Below, piece after piece: positions 63,201 to 64,000 of a DNA stretch of 64,000 bases; position 1 is the first letter of the stretch, and each line of letters begins with the position of its first letter. The stretch comes from Enoplolaimus lenunculus (lineage: Eukaryota; Nematoda; Enoplea; Enoplida; Thoracostomopsidae), in contig JASANG010000916.1 in assembly GCA_030248215.1 (NCBI GenBank), positions 1 through 64,000 on the forward strand. Direction: 5' to 3'. The notes under the pieces were generated by a model. It was not told the DNA's origin. It did not search any database and worked only from the letters and a program-made list of their open reading frames with translations. Made by a program: the position numbers and the translations under genes.

Positions 63201-64000
63201 TAAGGTAAGAGAAGCTAGTCTTTATTTTTCAGGCTAATCATTAGCCTTCAGATTCGTAGTCGTTCAGATTGTAAGTCCTCTTATCGCGGGTAAACTTTGA
63301 AGCTTTTCTAGATGAAGGGTTCAGCGCAGCTGGCTAAGTAGGCATGTCAAACTGCCTTTTTGCGAAGTAAAGGTTCGGATTCGGATTCGGCAAAGTTGCA
63401 ATGGGTTCCGGTTCGCAAAAAAGCTGTTTGTTCGGTGCCACCTTGATATGTTGTACGTCCGACAATTTTCCGAGGGTCCTGCGCTTTATTCTAGGTTTAT
63501 TTTTTAATATTTCAGCTGCTGCGACAAGAGATTTCAACCACAGCTCAATGTTGTCTCGAAGTATCAGTGTTGCTGATCATGATTGTGCTATACAGCAGTT
63601 AACGCCTAGCAGTAAAACAGCACCGTGTCCTGAAATTGGTAATAAAACAGGTTCAGTTGCTGGAAATTATTGTTTCCAAAGCAGTGCAGCGGTGGTTGAT
63701 GAACAAAATAATGTTCAATCAGAATTTTGTACACCTCGCACGTCCAAAACACCGAAATATGAGTGGGAAGACGCAGTGAAAAATCAAGATTTAGGAGCGT
63801 TTCGGCGATCGTATACCACGGGTTCAGAATTTAGGGTGAAACCGCAAACCGGTGGGTACGATTCACCTAGACGCTCTTGTGGGGTCTTCCGTACCAGCAC
63901 GGATTTGATCAGGAGGTCATGCGGAAGGACTGTTGGGCATTCCCATAGGGCGCTGTCTGGCTTTACAGCAAATGGCATGGCTCAATCCGTTCATGATTTA
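57153..64000 (+). CDS. SLAIN-family microtubule plus-end protein (gene span, incomplete at right edge)
   Basis: Eight exons were placed: 57153-57280, 58618-59012, 61231-61363, 61667-61996, 62210-62331, 62733-62774, 63089-63166 and 63516 onward. All junctions agree in phase. Two family signatures are clear: LPEDEESWLYCSP (SLAIN proteins have EEESWLYSSP) followed by IMTWLRQDDEVCWDGAKTRQ, like the family's VWCRQVLD region, and FRDIQLLASMQEEDLRQ, matching DVQILARMQEESLRQ. SLAIN proteins link EB1 and ch-TOG at growing microtubule plus ends. The long Ser/Pro/Arg-rich tail with SRSKH, RRSYTT and RRSC motifs is typical of EB-binding disordered regions. The first ATG is at 57159, six bases after a TTTTCAG acceptor, so a 5' leader exon should lie upstream. 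The 3' end is outside the window. Confidence 0.9.
58618..59012 (+). CDS. SLAIN-family protein, exon 2
   Basis: After TTTTATCAG it completes WLYCSP, then a Ser/Thr-rich linker with a polythreonine run encoded by ACA repeats, and ends TIMTWLRQDDEVCWDGAKTR then QMLVDRVSNILN. The latter aligns with [32 protein letters not shown] of vertebrate SLAIN. The donor GTGAGA leaves phase 1; reading on reaches a stop within 24 bases. Confidence 0.88.
59283..59588. mobile_element. Family J element, copy 2
   Basis: GTGCATGATACAAGAGCGTG on the left and TGCATACTCATGCTAGTATG on the right, with the inner GGCCGACCCCCCTTTATTTAG and GTTGTACCTCC...GGCCAAAAACGC, repeat the 37238 copy in reverse. It lies in an intron of the SLAIN gene. 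Confidence 0.75.
60128..61190. repeat. 18-bp minisatellite, about 59 units, in a SLAIN intron
   Basis: Units close to GGTTGGTTTCACCCCAAC run for 1.06 kb, with variants in the TTTCACC/TTTTGCC position. Since 18 is a multiple of three, both strands stay open for up to 200 codons (VSPQRL on plus, VGVKPT on minus). It lies between exons 2 and 3 of the SLAIN gene and ends 40 bp before the exon 3 acceptor. Confidence 0.93.
61231..61363 (+). CDS. SLAIN-family protein, exon 3
   Basis: It encodes (R)SGQLSRTDSNDYVRCQSEPV then SVPGTRLRQEPPADINGNSQ and QCLK; the acceptor is TACATTTCAG and the donor GTATGT. Serine-rich linker, no domain. Confidence 0.8.
61667..61996 (+). CDS. SLAIN-family protein, exon 4
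   Basis: This exon is 330 bp of Ser/Pro/Gly-rich sequence, KPITAPIPGDNSPAQSVSRS, through HDRSVHWRNND and VLSVSYGSPQSTSSGHR. The repeated SxxP and SRS motifs resemble EB1-binding stretches. Acceptor CAATTTTAG, donor GTAAGT. Confidence 0.85.
62210..62331 (+). CDS. SLAIN-family protein, exon 5 (core motif)
   Basis: The exon encodes SLRSSASEQQHQALTTSSIE then AKELHRNFRDIQLLASMQEE. The end matches the most conserved family motif, VQILARMQEESLRQEYA. Donor GTAATG, phase 1. Confidence 0.92.
62733..62774 (+). CDS. SLAIN-family protein, exon 6
   Basis: This 42-bp exon, (D)LRQCLAKLHTMSL, completes the MQEEDLRQ core. Acceptor TTTGTTTCAG, donor GTACGT. Confidence 0.9.
63089..63166 (+). CDS. SLAIN-family protein, exon 7
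   Basis: After ATTGCTTCAG it encodes ARKSKADSPFKSCSNELSGY then DLDTPI, ending at GTAGGT in phase 1. Short serine-rich linker. Confidence 0.82.
63516..64000 (+). CDS. SLAIN-family protein, exon 8 (runs off the window)
   Basis: The acceptor TTAATATTTCAG opens at least 161 codons, AATRDFNHSSMLSRSISVAD, on to KTPKYEWEDAVKNQDLGAFR, RSYTTGSEFRVKP and YDSPRRSCGVFRTSTDLIRR. Arg/Ser-rich blocks correspond to the LRRSLPNLSR part of SLAIN proteins. No donor or stop is seen before the edge. Confidence 0.85.

Overview
This window is eukaryotic nuclear DNA from an invertebrate animal. It is AT-rich, its genes are split by long introns with ordinary GT/AG splice sites, and much of it is made of small non-autonomous DNA transposons. 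The commonest internal repeat is TTAGGC/GCCTAA, the telomeric unit of nematodes. That makes a nematode with a repeat-rich genome a reasonable guess, but the repeats lie inside transposons, so they prove no taxon. No ribosomal RNA, LTR element, LINE or virus-like gene was recognised.

I assembled five protein genes by hand from splice phase and family motifs. (1) Plus strand, 3449-9435 and possibly on to 18949: a type II membrane protein with an extracellular laminin G domain. (2) Minus strand, about 18141-13201: a secreted cysteine-rich protein of unknown family, only partly assembled. (3) Minus strand, 35926-21616: the alpha subunit of a collagen-type prolyl 4-hydroxylase, with signal peptide, peptide-binding region and the 2-oxoglutarate/Fe(II) catalytic domain. 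One exon near the start and the last exon were not found. (4) Plus strand, 42176-49994: an unfamiliar 988-residue single-pass membrane protein, mostly low-complexity, in three exons. (5) Plus strand, 57153 to the right edge: a SLAIN-family microtubule plus-end protein, eight exons seen and the 3' end cut off.

The rest is mobile DNA. The most striking families are: a hAT-like MITE with 8-bp target duplications that carries TTAGGC arrays (two subfamilies, more than 20 copies); a TTAA-flanked, piggyBac-like MITE of 263 bp with a tRNA-like Pol III promoter region inside; a TA-flanked MITE with a CTGTAGTGACCCGAATAAGA end; a GAGTTGA-rich MITE; a long fold-back element; a GCCCTATTCACACG element; and hAT-like elements with ends near CAGGGTGCAACCGG and TAGGGATCGACCGG. 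There are also tRNA-derived fragments and several minisatellites. Three of these minisatellites (27 bp, 21/23 bp and 18 bp) create long spurious reading frames. Nested insertions at 39171-39426 and 39653-40082 give the relative ages of three families.

The genes share no obvious pathway. Prolyl hydroxylase acts in the ER on collagen-like proteins and the laminin G protein is probably extracellular, so both may touch the extracellular matrix, but their proximity is not evidence of a functional link.
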